A DNA stretch of 18,663 bases from Paenibacillaceae bacterium UBA6304 (GTDB lineage: Bacteria > Bacillota > Bacilli > Paenibacillales > Paenibacillaceae). How positions within the stretch are numbered: the stretch's first letter is position 1; each line of letters opens with the position of its first letter. The notes beneath the pieces are model-generated. The model was not told where the DNA came from. It searched no databases and saw only the letters and a list, made by a program, of their open reading frames with translations. Where the stretch lies: assembly GCA_002439285.1 (NCBI GenBank), contig DJTQ01000408.1, positions 1 to 18,663 of the forward strand, given 5' to 3'. Shown in pieces: positions 1-8,635 of this stretch. The position numbers and the translations under genes are program-made.

Positions 1-1704
1 TCCGATATAATCGCGGATAATGCCTTCGGCTTTCTCCCCGAAGGACCAAGGCTCTTGACGTACGGTTCCGATAGAAGAGTGGCTTCGGCAATATGGAAAG
101 AACACCCCCATTTGCATCCAGCGGACAAGCAATTGATCTGAGGCATCATGGGCAAACCCGCCGATATCGGGGCCTGCGAAGGGCAGACCCGACAAGCCCA
201 TATTCATCACCATCGGCATCGCAAGCGCCATATGTTCCCAGAAACTGCGGTTATCCCCGGTCCAGACAGCCGCATAACGCTGAATCCCCGCATAACCTGC
301 CCGTGTCAATACAAACGGACGTAATCCATTCAGTTGTTTGGCCAGACCTTCGCAGGTTGCCTTCGACATAAGCATCCCGTATAAATTGTGCAGCTCCTCG
401 TGAGTGCCGGGCATTCCGTTGTTGCCGTGGATCACGTCAAGGTCCATCGTCTTACTTTCATTGAATAAGGCAGGTTCGTTCATGTCATTCCAAATGCCTT
501 CTATACCGAGATCTGTATAGAATTTGTGCTTATCCCCCCACCATTCCGCCGTTCGATCCTCGGTGAAATCGGGAAATCCACTCATCCCCGGCCACACTTC
601 TCCCAGATAGATGTCGCCTTCCATTCTCTTGACAAAGTGGTCTTCTTTCACGCCTTCCTTGTAGATAGAATAGCGTGGATCCTGCTTGACTCCCGGATCG
701 ACGATGGGAACGATGCGAATTCCCAAGTCTTTCAGTTCCTTGATCATAGCCTCGGGATCTGGGAAATTTATTGGGTCGAACGAAAACACCCGATAACCGT
801 CCATATAGTGGATATCCAAATAAATGACGTCGCAAGGAATATTCTTCGCTCGGAACGTTCTACCCAGCTCAAGCACTTCTTGCTGGTTCATATAACTGTA
901 ACGGGATTGATGATAACCGATGGCCCATTTCGGAGGCAGTTGAATCCTCCCCGTTAACAAGGTATATCTAGCCACTACCTCTTTCATTTCGGGTCCGTTT
1001 ATAAAATAAATATCGTATGACCCTGTCATGCATCCAATAGAGTACGCATCATTCTCCGTGCGCATATCAAACACCGATTTGCCGGGATTGTCCAGGAATA
1101 GGCCATAGCTTCTTCCTTCCTTCATAGGAATAAGGAACGGAATGGATTGATATAATGCTTCAATTTCAGGGACATGGGGTGCGTATACATCGGTATTCCA
1201 ATTGGTATATTTCTCGCCTTTTTTATCTAAAAAGCTTGTCTTCTCCCCCAACCCATAGAAATGCGTTCCCTCAGTACTATTAAATATGGCGGTCATTTCT
1301 CCCATGGGGCTCCAACGAACTCCTGTCTGATGAACAAGAGGACGACCCTCCGCATTTGTGACCGAGAATAACATAGTCGCTTTATCCACCATTAATTCGA
1401 TGGACGAAGTACCAATCTTAACTTGGTCTTCGGTTTCAACAACCGTTAACTTCAACGTATCCAACGCCCTTTGCGGCAGGACTGCTACTGTCGTCAACAA
1501 ATCCGGCGTTTCTCCCCTGAACAGTTTTATCCGAAAAATATCTTCCGTCAGGAACACTACCGCTGCATTAGCTTTGTTTCCCCAAAAAAGAAACGATTCT
1601 CCCACAGCCTCCCATCTCATTACCGGACCGATCATATTCCAAATATTTTGAACACCCGCTACCTTTCCCATTTTCTCGGGATGGATCGCTGCGCTGCCTA
1701 ACAT
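1..1704 (-). CDS. Glycoside hydrolase family 31 alpha-glucosidase-type enzyme, 3' end beyond the window
   Basis: This is an uninterrupted frame of 568 codons that runs off the left edge, so the C-terminal part is missing (family members are often 700-800 residues). The GH31 signature is plain. IPCDVIYLDIHYMDGY precedes a GIWNDMNEP block whose Asp407 is the expected catalytic nucleophile. WTGDN follows with Asp484 as the likely acid/base, and then GPDIGGF and FFPYCRSHS. The residues around the active site resemble bacterial alpha-glucosidases more than YicI-type alpha-xylosidases. There is no signal peptide, so it should act in the cytoplasm on imported oligosaccharides. The ATG at 1704 follows GGAGGAATT at good spacing. 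It is the last visible gene of the operon, 80 bp after the binding protein. Exact substrate (maltose-like, isomaltose-like or other alpha-glucoside) is not decided by what is visible. Confidence 0.93.
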   Translation of the reverse strand, partial: MLGSAAIHPEKMGKVAGVQNIWNMIGPVMRWEAVGESFLFWGNKANAAVVFLTEDIFRIKLFRGETPDLLTTVAVLPQRALDTLKLTVVETEDQVKIGTSSIELMVDKATMLFSVTNAEGRPLVHQTGVRWSPMGEMTAIFNSTEGTHFYGLGEKTSFLDKKGEKYTNWNTDVYAPHVPEIEALYQSIPFLIPMKEGRSYGLFLDNPGKSVFDMRTENDAYSIGCMTGSYDIYFINGPEMKEVVARYTLLTGRIQLPPKWAIGYHQSRYSYMNQQEVLELGRTFRAKNIPCDVIYLDIHYMDGYRVFSFDPINFPDPEAMIKELKDLGIRIVPIVDPGVKQDPRYSIYKEGVKEDHFVKRMEGDIYLGEVWPGMSGFPDFTEDRTAEWWGDKHKFYTDLGIEGIWNDMNEPALFNESKTMDLDVIHGNNGMPGTHEELHNLYGMLMSKATCEGLAKQLNGLRPFVLTRAGYAGIQRYAAVWTGDNRSFWEHMALAMPMVMNMGLSGLPFAGPDIGGFAHDASDQLLVRWMQMGVFFPYCRSHSSIGTVRQEPWSFGEKAEGIIRDYIG

Positions 1705-1723
1705 GACACGAATTCCTCCACTC

Positions 1724-1769
1724 TCTATCTTGATAGAAAGAGGTGTCCCACGGATCGCGAACACCTCTT
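1724..1769 (-). other. Intercistronic hairpins between binding protein and GH31 genes
   Basis: A perfect 9-bp inverted repeat (AAGAGGTGT at 1738-1746 with ACACCTCTT at 1761-1769, 14-nt loop) lies in the 80-bp gap. Next to it is a small 6-bp one (TCTATC-TT-GATAGA, 1724-1737). Neither is followed by a clear U-tract in the direction of transcription, so a full terminator is unlikely. An mRNA-stabilising or partly terminating element that keeps the binding-protein message more abundant than the enzyme message is a reasonable inference. The second hairpin ends only a few bases before the GH31 ribosome binding site. Confidence 0.5.
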
Positions 1770-1784
1770 CCTACGTAAGGTTTA

Positions 1785-3074
1785 TTATTTCTTTAAGCTA
1801 TCCCAAGTTTGCTGCAAACCTTCCAACAGCTGTTCCTTTGTCGATTTGCCGGCAATATAGGCTTGAAGCTGGCTGCCAAATTCATTCATGGCCCCATCTG
1901 GATACTTGTTGAATTCCCAGCTCAGCGTTTTACCGGCTTGGCTGTAGGTTTGAATATCTTTGCCCAAGGGTCCGATCGTGTCGGCCGCAGGAATGCTCTT
2001 GAAGGCAGGGATGAATTTAAACTCATCCGTAATGTACTTCTTGCCTTTTTCGGAAGTCACGAGCCAGTTCAAGAATTGTTTGGCTTCTTCTTTTACAGGC
2101 GAATTCTTGTTGATAGCCCAGTTGTTTGGAACGCCAACGAGAAGCTTGTCATTCTTCTCTGCATCTTCGTTGATGGGCATCGGCAGGAAACCGATATTCA
2201 GATCCGGCTTAATGCCATCAATTTGTACTTGTGTCCAGTTACCTTGCTGTGTCATGGCTGCCTCACCGTTAGCAAATGCAGTTACTTCCGTATTGTAATC
2301 CGTAGTTAACGGATTCTTCATGCTGTATTTCACCGTCAGATCAAGCAACTTCACCCATTCATCAAACACCTGATTGCCAGGAATTTTACTTGTTCCTTCG
2401 TTCAGTCCCTTTACGAATGCGCTTGGATCATCCTGCTGCGCAAAAGCGACGTTCAAAGTATGATTTCCAAGAACCCAGCCTTCCATATAAGCATTCACAA
2501 AAGGAGTAATTCCCGCTTCTTGCAGCTTGATGCAAGCGGCTTCCAATTGGGACAAGGTTTTAGGCAATTCAGCAATACCTGCTTTCTCGAACAAATCCTT
2601 GTTATAGATGAATCCATAACCTTCGACGTTCATAGGTTGACCGTATAATTTCCCATCCTTGGTCATCGGTTGCTTTGCCACGTCCGTCACATCGGAAACC
2701 CAAGGCTGATCGGAAAGATCCTCCAGGCTGTTGAACCAAGTTTCCAAGTCCTGGTACCCGCCGACATTAAAGATATCCGGTTCATCGCTGCCGGCAAATT
2801 TAGCCTTCAGTGCAGCTCCATAATCCGATCCTCCGCCGACGGTTTGAATATCAAGCTTTACGCCCGGATGTTCCGCTTCATAATCGGCTTTCAGTTTTGT
2901 TAAAGCTTCCGCAATTTCAACTTTGAACTGAAAGATTTTGACCGTTTTCGTTTCGCTTGAGGCTGCTTCATCACCCTTTACCGCGGCATTGTTCTCTTCT
3001 TTCTTACCGCATCCAGCCAACATTACCGAAAGAGCAAGCAGAGTAATGAGGGCTAGTTTTCCGTATTTCTTCAT
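1785..3074 (-). CDS. Sugar ABC importer solute-binding lipoprotein (CUT1, family 1)
   Basis: This 429-residue protein has a basic N-terminus, a hydrophobic stretch and the lipobox LAGC with the lipidated Cys at residue 22. It should therefore be anchored on the outer face of the membrane. The mature part has the layout of family-1 extracellular solute-binding proteins: an early YEAEHPGVKLD segment, EPDIFNVGGYQD, and a C-terminal part with AMTQQGNW and PNNWAINKNSP. Length is typical for MalE/UgpB-type proteins. The ATG at 3074 is preceded by AGGGAGGA about 8 nt upstream. It follows the two permease genes (125-bp gap) and precedes the GH31 gene, so it most likely binds an alpha-glucoside oligosaccharide. 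Ligand identity is inference from the neighbour only. Confidence 0.93.
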   Translation of the reverse strand: MKKYGKLALITLLALSVMLAGCGKKEENNAAVKGDEAASSETKTVKIFQFKVEIAEALTKLKADYEAEHPGVKLDIQTVGGGSDYGAALKAKFAGSDEPDIFNVGGYQDLETWFNSLEDLSDQPWVSDVTDVAKQPMTKDGKLYGQPMNVEGYGFIYNKDLFEKAGIAELPKTLSQLEAACIKLQEAGITPFVNAYMEGWVLGNHTLNVAFAQQDDPSAFVKGLNEGTSKIPGNQVFDEWVKLLDLTVKYSMKNPLTTDYNTEVTAFANGEAAMTQQGNWTQVQIDGIKPDLNIGFLPMPINEDAEKNDKLLVGVPNNWAINKNSPVKEEAKQFLNWLVTSEKGKKYITDEFKFIPAFKSIPAADTIGPLGKDIQTYSQAGKTLSWEFNKYPDGAMNEFGSQLQAYIAGKSTKEQLLEGLQQTWDSLKK

Positions 3075-3199
3075 TGTGTAAATCCTCCCTTTTCTAGTTT
3101 GATACCTTCTGAAAGCTATTACACTTTCAATATAATAAGGATCTTAAAACAATCATAGGTACGATATTGATGCATGAGGGAGATGAAATTGACATCTTG

Positions 3200-4036
3200 T
3201 TATCCCTTGACGGCCCCTGCCGTAATTCCTTCGACAATGTACTTTTGCATGGACAGAAAGAAAACGATAATGGGCAGGATGCCCAGAACAAGCGCCGGCA
3301 AAGCCAAGTCCCACTGTTTCGTATACTGTCCGAAGAAAGCGAATGTGGCGATCGGAATGGTGCGGAGCTCGGGAGACTGCAATATCAAGGATGGCAGCAA
3401 ATAGTCATTCCATATCCAGAGCGTATTCAGAATAATTACCGTAACAAAAATAGGTTTCAGCAGCGGAAGCACAATTCTGACAAACACTCCGTACACGTTC
3501 GAACCGTCCACGGTTGCCGCTTCTTCGATTTCGAGCGGGATCGATTTCATAAAGCCGTGGAACAAGAAAACGGAGAGCGGAATCCCGAATCCCAAATAAC
3601 AAACGATCAAACCAGGTATGCTGTCACTGAAGCCAATCTTTGACGTTACTTTAACAAGCGGGATCATGATCGATTGAAACGGGATTACCATCGCGGCAAC
3701 GTACAATGAGAATAAAATGCGGTTTAACTTGATATCCCTCCGCACCATCTGATAAGCCGCCATCGCGCTGAAAATAGCCAGAAGCGCATTGCTGATTACC
3801 GTAACCAGTAAAGAGTTGGTGAAGGCCTCCGGGAATCTTGTAATAGTCCATGCTCTTGAGTAGTTGCTCCATTCAAAGGTAGATGGCCAACTCGCCGAAT
3901 TGGTCAACAAATCACCAAAGGTCTTAACCGAGTTTACGAATAGAAAGTAAAAAGGCACCAAGAAGATCAGAGCGACAAGAATCAAAGCCAGCTCAATGAT
4001 GAACGAGCTAGGGTGTCTCTTTTTCAACATATTCAT
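3200..4036 (-). CDS. Sugar ABC importer permease, MalG-like (CUT1)
   Basis: The 278-residue protein has about six hydrophobic segments, the first near residues 15-35. Its EAA loop near the middle-to-end reads EEAATVDGSNVYGVFVRIVL, which is the contact site for the ATPase subunit. Length and the closing GAVKG are usual for the MalG-type half of CUT1 importers. Its ATG overlaps the stop codon of the preceding permease by one base (TAATG), and AAGGAGG lies 10 nt upstream, so translation is probably coupled. A second ATG two codons in is a less favoured alternative start. It should form a heterodimer with the product of 4036-4920. No ATPase gene lies in the operon. Confidence 0.93.
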   Translation of the reverse strand: MNMLKKRHPSSFIIELALILVALIFLVPFYFLFVNSVKTFGDLLTNSASWPSTFEWSNYSRAWTITRFPEAFTNSLLVTVISNALLAIFSAMAAYQMVRRDIKLNRILFSLYVAAMVIPFQSIMIPLVKVTSKIGFSDSIPGLIVCYLGFGIPLSVFLFHGFMKSIPLEIEEAATVDGSNVYGVFVRIVLPLLKPIFVTVIILNTLWIWNDYLLPSLILQSPELRTIPIATFAFFGQYTKQWDLALPALVLGILPIIVFFLSMQKYIVEGITAGAVKG

Positions 4037-4920
4037 TAGGCTTCGACCTCCTTACTCTTCGTCACTTTAACCTGCACACTCGTAATAACGGCTACTACGA
4101 TAAAGAAGATCATAGCCTTTGCCGAGCCAAGGCCCATTCGGTTGTTGGCAAAAGCTTCCGTATAAATGTTCATGGCAACGGATTCGGTTGAACCGAAAGG
4201 GCCGCCTTTGGTCAGCGAAAGATTAAGGTCAAACATTTTAAAGGACCAGGAAATCGCCAGAAACAGACAAACCGTAATTGCCGGCATCACCAGCGGAATG
4301 ATGATATTCATCAGCAACTGCCATCTGTTGGCACCATCTATTTCCGCCGCCTCAAGAATATCCTTCGGTACGTTATTGAAAGAAGAAATGTAAATAATCA
4401 TCAGATATCCGGCCGTTTGCCATATAAATACGATGACGATCCCCCAGAAGGCCGTATTCTCCGTACCGAGCCACGGAAGTGAAAAAAACTTGAAATTTGT
4501 AGCCTCACCTATCGATGCAAAGCCCTTTATAAAGATAAACTGCCAAATAAATCCTAGCAGCAATCCGCCAATCACATTCGGCATAAAAAATATGGTTCGC
4601 AGTACATTTCTGGTTTTGAGCGGTTTTGTTAGCAGGTACCCCAGTACAAATCCAATCAAATTGGTCAGAATGACACCAAGCAAGGTGAATTTGGCCGTAA
4701 ACCAGAAGGCGGTTTTAAACTTTGGATCATCGAAAAAAATCTGTTTGTAGTTATCCAGCCCTACGACATCAATATGACTTGACCCGACTCCATTCCAGTT
4801 CGTAAAGGAATAATAAATTCCCAGAAGGAATGGGACTATCAATATAAGGATGAAGAAGAAAGCGGAAGGGCCCACAAAAATCATTTGTTGCAGCAGACGC
4901 GAGCCTTTTGTACGGTTCAT
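4036..4920 (-). CDS. Sugar ABC importer permease, MalF/UgpA-like (CUT1)
   Basis: The product is about 294 residues with six predicted membrane spans, starting with a hydrophobic segment at residues 12-35 that reads FVGPSAFFFILILIVPFLLG. The EAA loop is EAAEIDGANRWQLLMNIIIP, typical of the MalF/UgpA half. I chose ATG 4920 because AAGGGGGAACAAGG sits directly upstream at proper spacing. The frame is open to an ATG at 4971, but that start has no ribosome binding site and would add 17 residues with no family counterpart. It is the first gene of the importer operon and lies divergent to the two-component system. It forms the membrane channel together with the MalG-like partner. Confidence 0.92.
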   Translation of the reverse strand: MNRTKGSRLLQQMIFVGPSAFFFILILIVPFLLGIYYSFTNWNGVGSSHIDVVGLDNYKQIFFDDPKFKTAFWFTAKFTLLGVILTNLIGFVLGYLLTKPLKTRNVLRTIFFMPNVIGGLLLGFIWQFIFIKGFASIGEATNFKFFSLPWLGTENTAFWGIVIVFIWQTAGYLMIIYISSFNNVPKDILEAAEIDGANRWQLLMNIIIPLVMPAITVCLFLAISWSFKMFDLNLSLTKGGPFGSTESVAMNIYTEAFANNRMGLGSAKAMIFFIVVAVITSVQVKVTKSKEVEA

Positions 4921-4962
4921 CCTTGTTCCCCCTTTTCTATTAATCAAATAGTGTGTAAAGTT

Positions 4963-4991
4963 AGTATGCAATAAGCGGCTTGAAATGGTAA
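4963..4991 (-). promoter_or_regulatory. Candidate sigma-A promoter for importer operon 1
   Basis: On the minus strand TTACCA (4986-4991) and CATACT (4963-4968) are separated by 17 bp and each match the consensus at four of six bases. The start point would fall about 35-40 bp before the permease ATG. This is a weak promoter by sequence, as expected if the response regulator activates it. The 128-bp gap is shared with the kinase gene, for which I see no convincing promoter boxes. Confidence 0.3.
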
Positions 4992-5048
4992 TGGAGAATC
5001 CTGAACCGATAAGAGTAAAATATTGACCAATCCCGCGAGGTGAAGAAA

Positions 5049-6851
5049 TTGAAGTTTCGCAGCATTCGAACCCGCCTTTTTAAATTCATGTTGTTTGCTA
5101 CAATCATTCCGTTAACGGTTTCGCTTGTTATTACGCTCTTTTATACACGGGAATCGGTGAAGGAGCAGGCGCTCAACGAGAATATCCGGTTGATTTATCA
5201 AGGTAAGACGAATCTTGACAACTATCTGAGCGGCATCAATCGCGCCTCCGTTTCGGTCTATTCGGATACCCACTTTTTAAGAAATTTGGCGCTTCGTCCG
5301 AACGATTACATGGTCGTTTCCGAGCTGTATGCCACTCTACAATCCATTCAAGTCACGACGCCGGATATTCACCAGGTTTATTTGCATAACAATTTAACGA
5401 ACCAGTCTACCCTGATTACCAGAAGTTCTCCGCAAAGAGCGTACAAGCATGAAGCTTTTCGAAAAATCGAACAAATTGGAGCGGGGGTCGCTGCAATCGA
5501 ATCGGTCCATCCAGTTCATAATTACGGGTTTTCTCCTTCCCCGTCCAACTACACGGACAGCAGAGTCATTACTTTTTATCGCTCGATTGTCAATGTCCCG
5601 AACACCAAGCAACTGGCCTTATTAGCCATCGATGTCAACCTTGACGGGATCAATAGGATTTGTGATCAGCTCTATGACAAGAGTTCAGAAAATCTGTATC
5701 TCATCGATAGCCAGGGAAGCGTAATCTACAGCAATAACCCTGAAGAAATTGGTGCGAAGATTCCTGACAACCATCTGTTACAGGAGATTAAAGATCAAGG
5801 GGACAAGGGCTTTTTAGACGATAAGGATTCGATTAGCATTTTTGAAAAATTGGATTCCAACTTTACTTCCTGGATGCTGGTCAAGCAAATTCCTCATAGC
5901 ACCCTCTACCAGCATTCCACTCAATTAGTCCGGATTAATTCCATCGTAGCCGTAATAACCTTGATCATCGTTATTCTTGGCACCTTATGGATTACAATCC
6001 GAATCACGCGGCCGATTAAGCAGCTTATGAATTATTTGAATGTGGTGCAGACCGGGCGTCTTGACGTGGACATTCAGGTGACCAGCCCTGATGAGATCGG
6101 CATCCTTTCGCGTCGTTTCCGACAGATGATGGATACGATTAACAACTTGATTCTCACAGAATATCGTCTAGAATTAGCGAATAAGACCAATCAGTTAAAA
6201 GTCTTGCAGGCCCAAATCGATCCGCATTTTCTATTTAATTCTCTGCAATCCATCGGCACGCTTGCCCTTCATCATAAGGTGCCTCGCATCTACTCTCTGC
6301 TGTCTTCATTAGCGAGCATCATGCGCTACAACATGAGAAATAGCGAAGCCTTGGTCACCCTCGGAGAGGAAATCAAGCACCTGGAGCTGTATCTTGATCT
6401 GCAAGAGGAACGATTCAAAGATCAACTGGATGTTGAATGGCAGATTGATCCCGAAAGCCTTTCTTATAAGGTTCCAAAAATGATTCTGCAACCGATTGCA
6501 GAAAACTACTTCAAACATGGTATGGATCAACTTGAAGGAACCGGAAAAGTGTCCATCATCACAGAAGTGATCGATAGCCGGTCCATAGGGATTACGATTA
6601 AAAATGATGGGGCCTCCATAGATTCTCTAAAGTTGCAAGAACTACAGAATGTGCTCCATGGCGATTCCAAAGATAGTAACGAGGATAAACAAGAATCGAT
6701 TGGCCTAAGAAACGTACGGATGCGCCTGCAACTCTATTCGGATAATCAATCATCACTGTCCATCGATAATTTAAAGCCCCATGGCGTTAAGGTTACTTTA
6801 CGAGTAATTACATCAGGGAGAGATAAGAATGAGAGCACTGATCGTCGATGA
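5049..6851 (+). CDS. Membrane sensor histidine kinase, YesM type (LytS/His_kinase family)
   Basis: The product is about 600 residues; numbering below counts from the upstream GTG at 5040. TM1 is near residues 12-33, an extracellular sensor part (probably a Cache fold) spans about 34-297, and TM2 is near 298-320. A HAMP segment (ITRPIKQLMNYL onward) follows to about 372. The His_kinase motif QAQIDPHFLFNSLQ holds phospho-acceptor His396. The ATPase domain shows LQPIAENYFKHG near 483-495 and a glycine-rich IGLRNVRMRL near 554-563. I prefer TTG 5049, since GCGAGGTG ends 6 nt before it, whereas GTG 5040 lies inside that sequence and has no ribosome binding site of its own. It overlaps the regulator gene by 23 bp. 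It probably senses extracellular sugar, perhaps through the nearby binding protein, and controls the divergent importer operon. Confidence 0.93.
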   Translation: MKFRSIRTRLFKFMLFATIIPLTVSLVITLFYTRESVKEQALNENIRLIYQGKTNLDNYLSGINRASVSVYSDTHFLRNLALRPNDYMVVSELYATLQSIQVTTPDIHQVYLHNNLTNQSTLITRSSPQRAYKHEAFRKIEQIGAGVAAIESVHPVHNYGFSPSPSNYTDSRVITFYRSIVNVPNTKQLALLAIDVNLDGINRICDQLYDKSSENLYLIDSQGSVIYSNNPEEIGAKIPDNHLLQEIKDQGDKGFLDDKDSISIFEKLDSNFTSWMLVKQIPHSTLYQHSTQLVRINSIVAVITLIIVILGTLWITIRITRPIKQLMNYLNVVQTGRLDVDIQVTSPDEIGILSRRFRQMMDTINNLILTEYRLELANKTNQLKVLQAQIDPHFLFNSLQSIGTLALHHKVPRIYSLLSSLASIMRYNMRNSEALVTLGEEIKHLELYLDLQEERFKDQLDVEWQIDPESLSYKVPKMILQPIAENYFKHGMDQLEGTGKVSIITEVIDSRSIGITIKNDGASIDSLKLQELQNVLHGDSKDSNEDKQESIGLRNVRMRLQLYSDNQSSLSIDNLKPHGVKVTLRVITSGRDKNESTDRR

Positions 6852-8439
6852 CGAAATACATGTCCGGGATGCAATTAAACTGCTTGCCGATTGGACAAGC
6901 CATGGCATCACTGAAATATTTCAAGCTTCAAACGGAGAATTGGCCGTAGAAATTATTGAGCAGCAATCGCCTCAAATCGTCATGACGGATATGCGGATGC
7001 CTCGCAAAGACGGCTGTGAATTACTGTCATGGCTGCAGAGCCATCGGCCTGATATAAAAAGCATCGTTATTAGCGGGTATGATGATTTCGACTTGGTACG
7101 TCATACGGTAAGAAATGGAGGGGTGGATTATATCCTAAAACCCGTTGAGCCTGGGGCACTTAACGAAGCATTGGGAAAGGCTGTGAGCGCATGGAAAATC
7201 GAAGAAGAGGAACGCTGGAAGATAACCCGGCTTAATATTGAGATGAATCAAATGAAGCCGCTTTACGATGATCGCCTCCTCACAGATCTCGTTAACGGCA
7301 GTACAAACGTCCGGAACTTCCACAGAGAATTACAAGAGAGATTGCTACTTCCCGCATCGGTCACGCTGTGCACGGTTGCCATCCTCAGCAATACCCAGTT
7401 TGATGAAGATCTATTGGAGAAATTCCAGAATCAGCAACATCTCTTGAGTTTCACAATCATTAATATATGCAACGAATTATTGGAGCAAAAAGGCATTGCT
7501 TTCCGTCATATAGATAAGCCTGGCGATATTGTTATTCTGCATTGGGATGAATCCATGCCATTATCTCTTATCCTACAAAAGATCAACGGGGCTATCTTCA
7601 GTACCCTTCATCGAAGAGCCCACTTTGGACTGTGTAAGCATCGGACTCTTCTCGCTGAAATCCCGCATGCCTATGCTCGGGCCGAAAGAGGGCTCTGGAA
7701 TCGCAACCTGCTGGATGATTCATCTTATTTACACGAGGGAGACGACGCCAGCCCAACCCGGATCAGCGCATTACGAAACAGCCCGCAGGAGGAGAAATTT
7801 CGCCTTGCCGCCTTAAGCGGGGCTTCTGAGCAGATGGAAAGGGCAGCCACTGAATGGTTGGATGAGATTTGCACCTCTGAATTTCTGTCACCTATGCAAT
7901 TATCGGCATGGAATAAAGAATGGGACTGGATACAGATGCACTGGGCTGAGCCCGAGCTGCTGGATGTTTTGAAATCGGCGGAGGTAGAGCAGGATCGGTT
8001 CTCTATTACCCTACCGCTCAATGAGTATGGTCATCTGGATTGTAAGCGTTGGAAGAGACAAATCCTCGGAAGGCTGACATCCGCATCCCGAACCATGAAA
8101 CAGCAGTACACCAAAGACGGCCATATCGTCTACGATATCGCTAAGTATTTGGAGATGCGATATAACGAAGATATTTCACTGCAGGACATCTCATCCCGCT
8201 TTTATCTTAGCAGGGAGTATATTTCCCGTAAATTTAAGCAGGAGTTCGGGGTCACGTTGCTCGATTACCTGAGCAGGATCCGTATTGAGAAGGCCAAGCT
8301 CCTCTTGATGAACCCCCATATGCGGATCTCTCAGATTGCAGAGATGGTAGGGTACAACGATGAGAGGTATTTCAGCAAAGTATTTAAAAAGATGGAAAGC
8401 CGGACCCCGAACGAATATCGAAAGGAATTTCTGCTATAG
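6829..8439 (+). CDS. Response regulator with AraC-type DNA-binding domain, YesN type
   Basis: This 536-residue protein starts with a receiver domain (about 1-120): acidic pair Asp7-Asp8, phospho-acceptor Asp54 in MTDMRMP, Ser82 in ISGYDDF and Lys104 in YILKP. A middle region (about 125-430) has no motif I recognise, which is usual for YesN-type proteins. The C-terminus (about 434-534) holds two AraC helix-turn-helix units, SLQDISSRFYLSREYISRKF and ISQIAEMVGYNDERYFSKVF. The ATG lies within the last codons of the kinase gene and follows GGGAG at 8 nt, so the two are translationally coupled. Its likely target is the divergent permease/binding protein/GH31 operon. Confidence 0.95.
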   Translation: MRALIVDDEIHVRDAIKLLADWTSHGITEIFQASNGELAVEIIEQQSPQIVMTDMRMPRKDGCELLSWLQSHRPDIKSIVISGYDDFDLVRHTVRNGGVDYILKPVEPGALNEALGKAVSAWKIEEEERWKITRLNIEMNQMKPLYDDRLLTDLVNGSTNVRNFHRELQERLLLPASVTLCTVAILSNTQFDEDLLEKFQNQQHLLSFTIINICNELLEQKGIAFRHIDKPGDIVILHWDESMPLSLILQKINGAIFSTLHRRAHFGLCKHRTLLAEIPHAYARAERGLWNRNLLDDSSYLHEGDDASPTRISALRNSPQEEKFRLAALSGASEQMERAATEWLDEICTSEFLSPMQLSAWNKEWDWIQMHWAEPELLDVLKSAEVEQDRFSITLPLNEYGHLDCKRWKRQILGRLTSASRTMKQQYTKDGHIVYDIAKYLEMRYNEDISLQDISSRFYLSREYISRKFKQEFGVTLLDYLSRIRIEKAKLLLMNPHMRISQIAEMVGYNDERYFSKVFKKMESRTPNEYRKEFLL

Positions 8440-8583
8440 ATTATTTCCGGGCAGCTTCGAAGGAGCAGAATAATGAGGTTATCTCTCTGATGCTGAAGCG
8501 AACCGGATTTTGGGATAGGAATCACGGCTATGATTATCGGAGAATCCTCATTGAGGCTGGACCGCCATGCCAATTCAAATTAA

Positions 8584-8609
8584 AGACGGACACTAGATCG
8601 TGTCCGTCT
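8584..8609 (-). terminator. Rho-independent terminator of esterase 1
   Basis: Perfect 10-bp arms, AGACGGACAC (8584-8593) and GTGTCCGTCT (8600-8609), enclose a 6-nt loop. On the minus strand the stem is followed by TTTAATTTGAATTG, a U-rich tail, and it begins 26 nt after the esterase stop codon. On the plus strand the following sequence is not T-rich, so it is a poorer terminator for the response regulator. The 144 bp between 8440 and 8583 hold no gene or clear hairpin. Confidence 0.7.
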
Positions 8610-8635
8610 CGGATTCCCAATCATTATGAATGAAT

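Noticed and set aside
526..957. 143-codon plus-strand frame inside the GH31 gene
   Set aside because: It is antisense to the catalytic region of GH31 and resembles no protein family.
8472..8552. Inverted AATGAGG and CCTCATT arms downstream of the response regulator
   Set aside because: Seven-base arms nearly 70 bp apart with no T-tract are within chance expectation and do not make a credible terminator.
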